A stretch of 9,179 nucleotides of DNA from Polynucleobacter meluiroseus (GTDB lineage: Bacteria > Verrucomicrobiota > Verrucomicrobiia > Opitutales > UBA953), in contig CALPIW020000042.1 in NCBI GenBank assembly GCA_943323725.2, forward strand, positions 1-9,179. Direction: 5' to 3'. Shown piece after piece: positions 1 to 6,949 of the stretch. The notes below the pieces were generated by a model, which was given only the letters and a program-made list of their open reading frames with translations, ran no database searches and was not told the origin of the DNA. The translations under genes and the position numbers were made by a program. The first letter of the stretch is position 1. Each line of letters opens with the position of its first letter.

Positions 1-200
1 AGCAGGAGCGCATCGGTGCCGGACGAGACCCCGAGGGCGTGCTTCACGCCGAGGAACGCGGCGCAGTCCTTCTCGAAGGCCTCGAGCCGCGGGCCCATGA
101 TGAACATGTTCGAGCGAAGGACCTCGCGGAAGGCGTTCTCGAACTGCGCTTCGAGGGCGCGATTCTGCGGGCCGAGGTCAAGGAGCGGGACGTTCGTCAT
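1..200 (-). CDS. DegT/DnrJ/EryC1/StrS family aminotransferase, N-terminal part (runs off left edge)
   Basis: Only the first 66 codons lie in the window; the rest is beyond base 1. Translation from the ATG at 200-198 begins MTNVPLLDLGPQ and continues with a helix containing ALEAQFENAFREVL, then FIMGPRLEAFEKD, then GVKHALGVSSGTDALL. This is the N-terminus of the DegT/DnrJ/EryC1/StrS PLP-dependent sugar aminotransferases. The SSGTDAL segment is the loop that binds the cofactor phosphate in the family. Members transaminate nucleotide-linked keto-sugars for LPS, O-antigen, glycan or antibiotic sugars; the substrate cannot be told from this fragment, and the catalytic lysine is not included. It follows lgt by 42 bp on the same strand and is probably the third gene of that operon. 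No Shine-Dalgarno is visible before the ATG. Confidence 0.88.
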   Translation of the reverse strand, partial: MTNVPLLDLGPQNRALEAQFENAFREVLRSNMFIMGPRLEAFEKDCAAFLGVKHALGVSSGTDALL

Positions 201-242
201 GGCGCAAGGGGGTTTTCCCACCGTCGGCCCGCACGGGCAACA

Positions 243-1046
243 TCATTCAGTCCGACGACGGGCGCGCCAGACCAGCCAGGCGCCGAAGGCGGCGAGCGGG
301 AGCGTCCAGAACTGACCAGCCGTGAGGCCGAGGACGAAGCCGTCATCGGGGGAGCGGAAGGCCTCGCAGACGATGCGACCGAAGGAATAGAGCAGCAGGA
401 ATTCGCCGGCGAGACGACCGGGCGACAGGCGCAAGGGATAACGACGGAGCACCCAGAGCAACGGCAGCAGCCCTTCGGCGAAAGCCTCGTAGAGCTGCGA
501 TGGGTGACGCGGCTCGGCGCCTTCACGCGGGAAGATCACCGCCCAGGGGAGATAAGATGGGTCGCCGACGAGCTCGCCGTTGATGAAGTTGGCGAGGCGG
601 CCGAAGAGGAGGCCCGCCGGGGCGAGGGCGCAAATCAGGTCGCCGATGGCGTAGAAGTCGGCCTTGATGCGCCGCGCGAACCAGGCGCCGGCGAGCAGGA
701 CGCCGAGGAAGCCGCCGTGGCTGGCCATGCCGCCTTCCCAGACGCGGAAGAGCATCAGCGGATCCGCCGCGAATTCGGCGCGCGCGTAGAGGAAGACGTG
801 GCCGCAACGGCCACCGGCGATGACGCCGACCATGATGGCGGTGATGAGCGTCGATTCGTCGAGCGCCGTGCGCAGCGGCGTGAGGCCCGCGCGACGCCAG
901 CGGCCGAGGAGCCAGGCGGCCACGAGGAAGCCCGCCGCGTAGGCCAGTCCGTACCAATGCACGCCCCGTAGGCCCCAGCTCTCGGGGAAACGGAACGCGA
1001 CCGGATCAAGGTCGTGCGTCCAGTAGGCGAGCAAGGCCGCGTTCAT
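243..1046 (-). CDS. lgt: Prolipoprotein diacylglyceryl transferase (Lgt)
   Basis: Lgt is an integral inner-membrane enzyme that moves diacylglycerol from phosphatidylglycerol to the lipobox cysteine of prolipoproteins, the first step of lipoprotein maturation. The 267-residue product has normal family length. Visible family motifs are HWYGL (30-34), GGMASHGG (105-112, with the histidine at 110 matching the essential HGG histidine), the Lgt signature GRLANFINGELVG (149-161, containing the conserved Arg, Asn and Gly), RHPSQLYE (180-187) and FGRIVCEAFRSPD (222-234). Several hydrophobic segments fit a seven-helix membrane protein. Its ATG overlaps the stop of the upstream CNNM/CBS gene as ATGA (1046-1043), so translation is probably coupled; there is no Shine-Dalgarno of its own. 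Confidence 0.97.
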   Translation of the reverse strand: MNAALLAYWTHDLDPVAFRFPESWGLRGVHWYGLAYAAGFLVAAWLLGRWRRAGLTPLRTALDESTLITAIMVGVIAGGRCGHVFLYARAEFAADPLMLFRVWEGGMASHGGFLGVLLAGAWFARRIKADFYAIGDLICALAPAGLLFGRLANFINGELVGDPSYLPWAVIFPREGAEPRHPSQLYEAFAEGLLPLLWVLRRYPLRLSPGRLAGEFLLLYSFGRIVCEAFRSPDDGFVLGLTAGQFWTLPLAAFGAWLVWRARRRTE

Positions 1047-2131
1047 GCGCCAGGCTTAGGGGCGTCGGGGCGTCGGCCGACGCGGTGGCCGCGCTGGCGC
1101 GCGAGCTCACGCATGTCGGGATGCGGGTCGTCCTTCTCGTAGATCTCGACGCCGAGGAGCGACTCGAAGACGTCCTCGAGGGTGACGACGCCCGCGAAGG
1201 CGCCGAACTCATCGACCACCACGGCCAAGTGCTGGTGCGCGCGGACGAGGTCGTGGAGAGCGTCGGACAAGGTGGCGTTCTCGGGCACGACATGGGCCTT
1301 GCCCATGAGCTCGCGCACGCGCACGTCGCGGCGGCCTTCGCCGGCGGCCTTCAGCAGGTCGCGACGCCGGACGACGCCGACGATGCGATCCGGGTTCTGT
1401 TCCCAGACCGGCATGCGGCCGTGCGGGACGGTCGGGTGGAGACGAAGGACATCGGCCACCGTGAGGTCGGCCTCGATCGAGGTGACGACGGAACGCGGCG
1501 TGAGCACGTGCGAGACCGGGATGTCGTCGAGCCGGACGGCGTTGGCGACGAGGTTGCTCTCGGCCTGGGTGATCTTGCCTTCGCGGGCGGCGGCCTGGGC
1601 CAGGCTGCCGATGTCGGCATCGGCGCGGTCGACGCCGGGCTCCTCGGGCGGCGCGAGCGAGTCATGCAGCTTGCCGAGCATGCGGAGCATCTTGGCGGCG
1701 CCGCGGACGAGCGGGAGGGACGAGGCGATGCGCGGGGCCAGCGCCACGCGGAAATGCATGCCGAGCTTGCGCGGAAGCATGATCGTCAGCCAGGCCATGA
1801 AGAAGGAGATCGCGATGACGACGAGCACCGTGGCCAAGGCGAAGCCCCAGCTCTCGCCGACACGGGGCAGGAAGCGCACGCCGACGAGCACGCCGCCGAG
1901 CAAGGCGCTCATGCCGACGAAGGCGGCGGACAGGACTTCGAAAGCGGCGAGGGTGTTGCCCTGGTCGCCGCGGCAACGTTCGAGCGCGACGGCGGCGGTG
2001 GCCTGACGGCGGCGAAGGTCCTCGAGTTCGGCGTGCGAGAGGGCCGAGACGACGCCGGCGACGAGGGAGATTCCCGCCGCGCTGCCGTTGAGGAGCACGA
2101 AGACTAGCCAGAGATACCAGACGGATTCCAT
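1043..2131 (-). CDS. CNNM/DUF21 and CBS-domain membrane protein (CorC/HlyC-related)
   Basis: The 362-residue product has an N-terminal membrane region (hydrophobic segments about 6-28, 64-86 and 97-118, the DUF21/CNNM domain), a linker, and two CBS domains (about 205-262 and 270-325). Diagnostic pieces are VLTPRSVVTSIE (209-220), RMPVWEQNPDRIVGVV (239-254) and HLAVVVDEFGAFAGVVTLEDVFE (301-323). Family members are linked to Mg2+/Co2+ efflux or to regulation by nucleotide binding at the CBS pair. Two things look unusual: the Glu usual in the first helix and the Gly-Glu of the GE-x-x-PK motif seem replaced (AAGISLVAG, TIMLPRKLG), and the protein ends shortly after CBS2 without the C-terminal CorC/HlyC domain. 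It is the first gene of the lgt operon. AGGA lies close before the ATG as a weak ribosome site. Transport activity is uncertain. Confidence 0.88.
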   Translation of the reverse strand: MESVWYLWLVFVLLNGSAAGISLVAGVVSALSHAELEDLRRRQATAAVALERCRGDQGNTLAAFEVLSAAFVGMSALLGGVLVGVRFLPRVGESWGFALATVLVVIAISFFMAWLTIMLPRKLGMHFRVALAPRIASSLPLVRGAAKMLRMLGKLHDSLAPPEEPGVDRADADIGSLAQAAAREGKITQAESNLVANAVRLDDIPVSHVLTPRSVVTSIEADLTVADVLRLHPTVPHGRMPVWEQNPDRIVGVVRRRDLLKAAGEGRRDVRVRELMGKAHVVPENATLSDALHDLVRAHQHLAVVVDEFGAFAGVVTLEDVFESLLGVEIYEKDDPHPDMRELARQRGHRVGRRPDAPKPGA

Positions 2132-2183
2132 GTCCTGCTGGGATAGGCGAGAGGCGCCGACTTGGCGAGGGAGAATCCCGGCG

Positions 2184-2211
2184 TTGACCCTGCGGAAGCG
2201 GGGCGGATACT
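2184..2211 (+). promoter_or_regulatory. Predicted sigma70-type promoter for the 2218 gene (leaderless)
   Basis: TTGACC (2184-2189), a 16 bp spacer, then GATACT (2206-2211). The hexamers match the sigma70 consensus at 5/6 and 4/6 positions and resemble the promoter before the second tRNA-Gly. The -10 hexamer ends 6 nt before the ATG at 2218, so transcription should start at or next to the start codon. No Shine-Dalgarno is present, which agrees with a leaderless mRNA. Confidence 0.6.
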
Positions 2212-2217
2212 GCGCTC

Positions 2218-2595
2218 ATGACCCCCCGCGAGCTCCGGATCATCTCCGCCCTGGCCGTCTTCCTCACCGCCGGACTTCCCGCGGCCGCCGGCGCGATCGC
2301 CTTCCGCGCGCAGCCCGTGCTCGTCGGCGCCATCATCGGCGAACCTGGCGCCCTGCCCGGCCTCACCGGACTCTTCTTCAACCACTTCACCGGCGCGCTG
2401 CTCGGCCTGCTCGCCGTCGGCCTCGGCGTGACGCTCTACGCCGCCCGCGCCCACCTGCGCGAGACGGACGACGTCGTGCGCATGACCAAGCTCCTCGCCG
2501 CGACCTGCTTCGCGGCCCTCGTCAGCGTCTCTTTCCTCGCGCTCTTCGTGCTCGCCGCGGCCTTGCCGGCCTACGCGAAGCTGATGCAGCGCTGA
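2218..2595 (+). CDS. Small predicted three-helix membrane protein, unrecognised
   Basis: I do not recognise this 125-residue product. It has three hydrophobic stretches (about 8-29, 58-76 and 92-116) and a short charged segment between the second and third (ARAHLRETDDVVRMTK, 76-91), so it is probably an inner-membrane protein. The segment FFNHFTGALLGLL is faintly like small TMEM205/DUF4149-type proteins, but too weakly to assign. Support for its being real: it is the only frame in this stretch with membrane-protein character, it has a good promoter just upstream, and it fills the gap between two minus-strand operons. Its last 25 bp (2571-2595) overlap the end of pabC in convergent orientation. 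Confidence 0.75.
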   Translation: MTPRELRIISALAVFLTAGLPAAAGAIAFRAQPVLVGAIIGEPGALPGLTGLFFNHFTGALLGLLAVGLGVTLYAARAHLRETDDVVRMTKLLAATCFAALVSVSFLALFVLAAALPAYAKLMQR

Positions 2596-3374
2596 ACACG
2601 CCAGCCGGCCAGCGCGCCGAGCAACGGGCGCGCGACGGCGGGATCGCCTGACCAGAGCGGGCGGCCGTCGACGTCGTCCCAATGCGAGACGGCTGACGCG
2701 CCGCCCGGCAGGGTCGAGCGCAGGACCAGCATCGCTTCGGCGCGGACGGGGACCGTCGACGCGACCTCGCGCGTCGGCAGGCCGGCGCAACGGATCAACT
2801 GGCCGAGCGCCGTGCCCGGCAGGCGAGCGGTGGTCTCGGCCGGGACATGCAGCACGCCGCCCTCCACCCAAGCCAGGCTCGAGCGGGAACCTTCGCTGAC
2901 GAACCCACGCGCATCGAACTGCACGCCTTCGACGCCGGCGCCGGCGCCGAGCGAACGCAGCTCGACGGAGGCGGCCATGGAGTTCGCCCACGGGGCGGAT
3001 TTAGGGCGCGGGAGCCATTCCGCGGCATCGCGCACCGTGCGAAGCGAACGCAGACGGAAGACCTCCGGCGAAGGAAGCAGCGCACGGAGACCGAGTTCCT
3101 CGAAATCGGAGCCGACGACGAGACGCAGCACGCCCTCTTGTCCGCCCAGCAGACGGAGCGCCGCGCGCCAGGCCGGCAGGTCACCGGCGGCGAGCGGGCC
3201 GGGCGCGAAACCGGCGCGGGCCATGCCGGCACGCAGCCGCGCCAGATGGTCGTCGAGGCACTCCACCGTACCCGCGCGCAGGGCGATCGTTTCAAAGAAG
3301 GCCGCGCCAGCCGGGAAGCTGCCCGGCATGGCATCGCCCTCGGCGAGGACGCCGTTGCGACAGACGCGGCTCAT
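2571..3374 (-). CDS. pabC: Aminodeoxychorismate lyase (class IV PLP aminotransferase fold)
   Basis: PabC releases pyruvate from 4-amino-4-deoxychorismate to give p-aminobenzoate, a folate precursor, in the cytoplasm. The 267-residue product shows fold-type IV features: AFFETI (25-30), the HLARL motif (43-47), the candidate Schiff-base lysine K125 in PRPKSAPWANSMAA, and FDARGFVSEGS (153-163), where E161 matches the cofactor-binding glutamate of the 'GxvxEgs' motif. ARLPGTAL (183-190) fits the family's LPG-x-T loop. The ATG at 3374 overlaps the pabB stop as ATGA; the same frame stays open further upstream, but that part lies inside pabB and reads as low-complexity Arg/Pro sequence, so I reject it. 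A branched-chain or D-amino-acid aminotransferase is the alternative by sequence alone; the pabB partner decides for PabC. Confidence 0.88.
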   Translation of the reverse strand: MSRVCRNGVLAEGDAMPGSFPAGAAFFETIALRAGTVECLDDHLARLRAGMARAGFAPGPLAAGDLPAWRAALRLLGGQEGVLRLVVGSDFEELGLRALLPSPEVFRLRSLRTVRDAAEWLPRPKSAPWANSMAASVELRSLGAGAGVEGVQFDARGFVSEGSRSSLAWVEGGVLHVPAETTARLPGTALGQLIRCAGLPTREVASTVPVRAEAMLVLRSTLPGGASAVSHWDDVDGRPLWSGDPAVARPLLGALAGWRVQRCISFA

Positions 3375-4840
3375 GGGAGCGCCGCGCGGGCGGCGGCAAG
3401 GAGCGGAGCCTGGGCCTTGCGCAGGCTCTCGGCGTATTCGCGGGCGGGCACCGAGTCGGCGACGACGCCCGCGCCCGCTTGGACGAAGGCGCGGCCCTCG
3501 GCGGACCAGAGCGAGCGGATGATGATGTTGAGGCAGAGTTCGCCGGAGGCGCCGATCCAACCGAGGGAGCCCGTGTAGTAGGCGCGGGCCACCGGTTCGA
3601 GTTCGGCGATGACCTGCATCGTCCGCACCTTCGGCGCGCCCGTGACCGTGCCGCCCGGGAAGAGCGCGCGGACCACGTCGGCCGGACCGGCGCCTGCGGC
3701 GAGGTCGCCTTCGACCTGTGAGACGAGGTGCATCACGTGGGAGTAGCGTTCGACCGCCATGAACTCCGGGACACGCACCGTGCCGGGACGGGAGACGCGG
3801 CCGACGTCATTGCGCAGGAGATCGACGAGCATCAGGTGCTCCGCCTTCTCCTTCGTATCGCCCGAGAGTTCGCGAGCCCAGGCGAGGTCCGCCGCTTCGT
3901 CGGCGCCGCGCGGGCGCGTGCCGGCGATCGGCCGCGAGACGACGCGGCCGCCCGCGACCTCGACGAGGAGCTCGGGCGAACCACAGGCGAGGGACACGCC
4001 GGGCAGGCGCACGAAGCCCATGTACGGCGAAGGATTGGCGGAACGCAGCGCCTCGTAGGCGCCGAGCGTATCGACCGCCGGGACTTCGAGCCGCGTGGAG
4101 AGATTGACCTGATACGTATCGCCCGCGGCGATGTATTCCTGACAGCGCGCGACCGCGCGGACGAAGCCGGCTTCGTCGAACGACACCGCCAGCGGGAATG
4201 CCGGCGCACCGGCCGGTGGTAGCGCGGGCGCGGGGGCGGCGCAGGCGGCGGACCAACGCGCGGCGTGCTCGAGGGCGCGGGCGCGGGCCGCGCGGAGGGC
4301 CGAGTTCGGCGAGCCGACGGGACAGAGCACGACGACCGTGAGCTCCTGCTTCGCGGCATCGAAGACGCAGGCCTCATGGGCTTCGAGGAAGGCGGCGAGC
4401 GGCACGCGGACGTCGGCCAGGGCGGAACGCACCGGCTCGAACTGCGCCGCCAGGTCGTAGCCCAGCAGCGCGATCAGGCCGCCTTGGAAGGCGGGCCAGC
4501 CGGCGAGACGCGGCGCGCGGACCTCGCGGGACCAACGTCGCAGATAGGCCAGCGGCTTCTCCGTGGCTTCCTCGTGCGCGCCGTCCTCGGCGTGGAGCAC
4601 CACGCGGCCGTCGGCGAAGAAGAGCGTCGCGCGCGGGGCGGCCGGGACCGCGATCGTCAGGCTGCCCGTACGGCCGCTCTCGAGCACCGCATGGTGGCGG
4701 CCCGTGAAGAAGGCTTCCCAGGAAGCCGGCAGGCGATCGGCGCGGAAGCGCGCGAGGTAAGGCAGGTGCGTCCAACCGGAGCCGGCGGCGGTCCAGTCGG
4801 CGGCCGTGACCTCGGCGACGATGATGGGCGAATCACTCAT
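3371..4840 (-). CDS. pabB: Aminodeoxychorismate synthase component I (chorismate-binding family)
   Basis: The 489-residue product belongs to the TrpE/PabB/MenF chorismate-binding family. The N-terminal lobe covers about 25-200 and the catalytic domain about 215-480. Visible motifs are GDTYQVNLSTR (240-250), CGSPELLVE (286-294), PIAGTRPRG (304-312), HLMLVDLLRNDVGRV (335-349), FPGGTVTGAPK (394-404) and QAGAGVVADS (454-463). PabB uses ammonia, normally supplied by PabA, to convert chorismate to aminodeoxychorismate. The adjoining pabC, joined by an ATGA overlap, argues for PabB rather than anthranilate synthase. However, the motif reads PIAGT, as in TrpE, where E. coli PabB has PIKGT with a catalytic lysine. 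PIAGT-bearing PabB enzymes are known, so this lowers but does not overturn the call. No glutamine amidotransferase gene is in the window. Its start overlaps the preceding gene by 8 bp. Confidence 0.87.
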   Translation of the reverse strand: MSDSPIIVAEVTAADWTAAGSGWTHLPYLARFRADRLPASWEAFFTGRHHAVLESGRTGSLTIAVPAAPRATLFFADGRVVLHAEDGAHEEATEKPLAYLRRWSREVRAPRLAGWPAFQGGLIALLGYDLAAQFEPVRSALADVRVPLAAFLEAHEACVFDAAKQELTVVVLCPVGSPNSALRAARARALEHAARWSAACAAPAPALPPAGAPAFPLAVSFDEAGFVRAVARCQEYIAAGDTYQVNLSTRLEVPAVDTLGAYEALRSANPSPYMGFVRLPGVSLACGSPELLVEVAGGRVVSRPIAGTRPRGADEAADLAWARELSGDTKEKAEHLMLVDLLRNDVGRVSRPGTVRVPEFMAVERYSHVMHLVSQVEGDLAAGAGPADVVRALFPGGTVTGAPKVRTMQVIAELEPVARAYYTGSLGWIGASGELCLNIIIRSLWSAEGRAFVQAGAGVVADSVPAREYAESLRKAQAPLLAAARAALP

Positions 4841-5129
4841 CGGCGAAGTTCAGTTTGTAGCCCGAGAAGTCGGGACCCGAAAGGATCTCGCCGGCACGTT
4901 CGGAAGTGATGCCGTAGACGTGGAGCTCCTGACGCGAGCCCTTCGAGACGACCGTCAGGCGCAGGCCGCCGCCCAGCTTCATGACCTTGATCGAGAGACC
5001 CTTCGCGCCCACGCGGGCGGCGATCACCCCGCGAGAGACGCGGCCATGGCGCTCGAGGGCTTCGGCCACAGGACGGGCGGCGTCGGTCAGCGACGTATGC
5101 GTGCCCGCCCTGCCCCGGCCCTTGGCCAT
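4833..5129 (-). CDS. Small conserved hypothetical protein, DUF2103-like
   Basis: A 98-residue soluble, basic protein starting MAKGRGRAGTHTSL. The middle reads VSRGVIAARVGAKGL (31-45) followed by GGGLRLTVVSKGSRQELHVYG (53-73). From memory this resembles the DUF2103 family (small proteins described as putative metal-binding), in which a 'PGVI.R' segment is followed by a 'G-hydrophobic...G..QEVfVv' segment. I could not check this, and few potential metal ligands are visible (His 11, 28 and 70; no Cys). The gene starts 2 bp after the M24 peptidase stop and its end overlaps pabB by 8 bp (ATGAGTGA), so it is almost certainly co-translated with them. Its function is unknown; position alone does not tie it to folate synthesis. 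Confidence 0.75.
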   Translation of the reverse strand: MAKGRGRAGTHTSLTDAARPVAEALERHGRVSRGVIAARVGAKGLSIKVMKLGGGLRLTVVSKGSRQELHVYGITSERAGEILSGPDFSGYKLNFADE

Positions 5130-5131
5130 AC

Positions 5132-6307
5132 TCAGGCGATCTCCCAGTGATAGGGATGGGAGGAGAGGAAGTCGCAGCCCTTCTTCGTGACCACCACGCA
5201 GTCTTCGAAGCGGCAGCCGCCGATGCCCGGGTAGTAGAGACCCGGCTCGACCGTGACCGCATGGCCCGCGACGAGCGGGAGCGGATTGCGCGTGGAGAGC
5301 GCCGGGTCTTCGTGGATGTCGTAGCCCAGGCCGTGACCCGTGCCGTGGAAGAAGCCGACGTAGACGCCCTTCTTCAGGCCGGTCTCATAGCCGAGCGACT
5401 TGAAATATTCCTGCACCACCGTGTGGACCTTGGCGCCGGTCACGCCCGCGCGGATGGCCTTGATCGCGCGGCGCTGGGCCTCGAGCACCGCCAGCACCAT
5501 CTTGCGCTGCTTCGGATTGGCCTTCCCCTTGAGGTAGGTGCGGGTCATGTCGCCGTAGTGATGCGACGCGATGTGGCGGGGATAGATATCGCAGACGATG
5601 AGCTCGTTGGCGCGGACCGGACCGGAGCCGGAGCAATGGCAGTCCACCGCCTGGTCGCCGGGGGCGATGATCAGGCCGATGTCGCAGAGCGCGCCCTTAC
5701 GGAGGATCGCGACCTGCGCCTCCTCCTTGAGAATCTCCGCCGTGAGCGTCTTGCCCTTCCACTGCAGCACGCCCTTCTTGTCGGCGCGGGATTCCGCGAG
5801 GACCTGCTCGACCGCCGTGAAGCCGGCGACCGCCGCGACATTGCCCGCGCGGATGCCGGCGAGTTCGGCCTTCGACTTCACCTGACGTTCCGGGAAGAGC
5901 TCGGGCGCGCCGCGCTCGTTCTGCTGGGCGCCGACGGCGTGGAGCTCGAGGCCGAGTTCGCGGAGGCGCTGGAAGAGGCCCACCGGGAAGTCGGCCGGCA
6001 CGCGGAAGCGCTGGACGCCGCGCTCGAGGGCGGCGAAGACGATCGCGTCGGCCACGCCCGCCTTCGGGTTGGTCTTGCGGAGGTCGGCGATGATCGCCGT
6101 GAGGTTGAGCACCTCGTCGAAGGCGGATTCATCCTGCGCGCGACCGACTTCCATGCCCGGGAGCAGGCCGATGCGACGACGGCCGACCGAGAAGGCCGGG
6201 AACGGGTCCGAGGCGTGGAAGCCGCCGAACCAACGCAGGTCGGCGTTCTTGGAAGGAGTCGCCATCATCAGGACGTCACGGACGGCGGGAGCGGAGGAGC
6301 GGGCCAT
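5132..6307 (-). CDS. M24 family metallopeptidase (Xaa-Pro aminopeptidase-like)
   Basis: The 391-residue product has a divergent N-terminal creatinase-like domain (about 1-140) and a C-terminal pita-bread peptidase domain. All five expected metal ligands can be seen: D240 in ELIVCDIYPRH, D253 in GDMTRTY, H325 in HGTGHGLGYDIHE, E354 in VTVEPGLYYP and E368 in CRFEDCVVV. It is therefore probably an active di-metal aminopeptidase cleaving Xaa-Pro peptides, though other M24 activities are possible. The frame remains open far upstream, to about 6997, but that extension is antisense to the DUF421 and tRNA genes; the ATG at 6307 gives normal family length. No Shine-Dalgarno is seen. A CATCCT hexamer lies exactly 6 nt before the ATG, suggesting a leaderless start. 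It heads the operon with the DUF2103-like gene, pabB and pabC. Confidence 0.92.
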   Translation of the reverse strand: MARSSAPAVRDVLMMATPSKNADLRWFGGFHASDPFPAFSVGRRRIGLLPGMEVGRAQDESAFDEVLNLTAIIADLRKTNPKAGVADAIVFAALERGVQRFRVPADFPVGLFQRLRELGLELHAVGAQQNERGAPELFPERQVKSKAELAGIRAGNVAAVAGFTAVEQVLAESRADKKGVLQWKGKTLTAEILKEEAQVAILRKGALCDIGLIIAPGDQAVDCHCSGSGPVRANELIVCDIYPRHIASHHYGDMTRTYLKGKANPKQRKMVLAVLEAQRRAIKAIRAGVTGAKVHTVVQEYFKSLGYETGLKKGVYVGFFHGTGHGLGYDIHEDPALSTRNPLPLVAGHAVTVEPGLYYPGIGGCRFEDCVVVTKKGCDFLSSHPYHWEIA

Positions 6308-6313
6308 GGGCGC

Positions 6314-6341
6314 AGGATGACGGAAGTCGGCTCCCCGTGAA
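6314..6341 (-). promoter_or_regulatory. Weak predicted promoter for the M24-pab operon (possibly leaderless)
   Basis: On the minus strand: TTCACG (6341-6336), 16 bp, then CATCCT (6319-6314), ending 6 nt before the ATG at 6307. Each hexamer is only a partial match (4/6 and 3/6), so the site would not convince alone. The geometry repeats that of the 2218 and 8604 genes. Confidence 0.35.
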
Positions 6342-6355
6342 GCGCAAACGGCATC

Positions 6356-6371
6356 GCTCCGGGGGCGGAGC
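6356..6371 (+). promoter_or_regulatory. GC hairpin that would hide the DUF421 ribosome binding site
   Basis: GCTCCG (6356-6361), a four-base loop, then CGGAGC (6366-6371): a perfect 6 bp GC-rich stem. The second arm contains GGAG (6367-6370), the only Shine-Dalgarno candidate for the GTG start at 6380. If it folds in the mRNA it would limit translation of the DUF421 gene. It also lies between two divergent genes, so it could instead be a protein-binding palindrome or chance in GC-rich sequence. Confidence 0.3.
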
Positions 6372-6379
6372 CGGTCATC

Positions 6380-6907
6380 GTGGACGCCATGCCCCTCCTG
6401 ACCTTGGCCGCCCGCCAACCCTTCGACCTCGGCACCCTGCTCATCCCCGTGCTCCCGTGGTGGGAGCTCCTGCTGCGCGGCATCATCGTCTACGCCTTCC
6501 TCCTCTGCCTCATCCGGATCACCGGCCGCCGGCAGACCGGGATGATGACCCCGTTCGACTTCATCCTCCTGCTCATCCTGAGCAACACCGTCCAGAACGC
6601 CATGAACGGCGGCGACAACAGCCTCGGCGGCGGGCTCTTCCTCGCCGGCACGCTCATCGCCATCAACTGGTTCATGCTGCTGCTCTCGCGGCACTACCGT
6701 CTCGTGCATTGGGCGCTCGTCGGCCGGCCCGTCTTCCTCGTGCGGGACGGTGATATCCAGGAGAAGGTCATGCACCGGGAACGCATCACCCACCATGAAC
6801 TCATGTCCGCCCTGCGTTCGGCCGGACTCGCCAACATCGAGCAGGCCAAGGACGTCATCCTCGAGACCAACGGTACCATCAGCGTCATCCACCGGACGGC
6901 GGCTTGA
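6380..6907 (+). CDS. DUF421 (YetF/YcaP-like) membrane protein
   Basis: The 175-residue product has membrane segments at about 28-46, 60-75 and 84-103, then a soluble C-terminal domain (about 110-175). The stretch LIRITGRRQTGMMTPFDFILLLILSN (44-69), followed by VQNAMNGGDNSL (71-82), is the hallmark of DUF421 proteins. The soluble part (GRPVFLVRDGDI, then EKVMHRERITHHELMSALRSAG) is the usual YetF-like domain. DUF421 proteins have no firmly known biochemical role; some relatives are tied to spore or envelope traits. The start chosen is GTG at 6380 because GGAG lies 9 nt upstream; ATG at 6389 would lose only three residues but places that site 18 nt away. It is divergent from the M24 gene, and its stop codon overlaps the -35 box of the first tRNA gene. 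Confidence 0.9.
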   Translation: MDAMPLLTLAARQPFDLGTLLIPVLPWWELLLRGIIVYAFLLCLIRITGRRQTGMMTPFDFILLLILSNTVQNAMNGGDNSLGGGLFLAGTLIAINWFMLLLSRHYRLVHWALVGRPVFLVRDGDIQEKVMHRERITHHELMSALRSAGLANIEQAKDVILETNGTISVIHRTAA

Positions 6908-6931
6908 CGGGCCGGACGGCCCCGGCAGGAT
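6904..6931 (+). promoter_or_regulatory. Predicted promoter of tRNA-Gly(CCC)
   Basis: TTGACG (6904-6909), 16 bp, then CAGGAT (6926-6931). The -35 box overlaps the DUF421 stop codon. The -10 is weak (3/6), but the -35 lies 46 bp before the tRNA, nearly the same distance as in the second tRNA gene (45 bp), and both are followed by the same TGGGCGT (6931-6937 here). A GC-rich stretch between -10 and +1 is typical of stringently controlled stable-RNA promoters. Confidence 0.45.
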
Positions 6932-6949
6932 GGGCGTGTTCCTGAAGAG

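Noticed and set aside
39..971. Long plus-strand open frame antisense to lgt
   Set aside because: Its product is Arg/Glu/Gly-rich low-complexity sequence typical of the opposite strand of a GC-rich gene, while the minus strand encodes a clear Lgt. The same applies to the plus-strand frames at 1085-2107 and 5147-6340.
3375..3560. Upstream extension of pabC
   Set aside because: It lies wholly inside the pabB coding region and is Arg/Pro-rich; the ATGA junction at 3374-3371 is the natural start.
3371..4840. Calling this gene trpE because of PIAGT
   Set aside because: The overlapping pabC partner and lack of other trp genes favour PabB, and PIAGT-type PabB enzymes are known. Kept as a finding rather than a relabelling.
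6909..6922. GGGCC-GGAC-GGCCC as a terminator for the DUF421 gene
   Set aside because: The stem is short with no T run, and it sits in the spacer of the first tRNA promoter; such repeats are expected by chance at this GC content.
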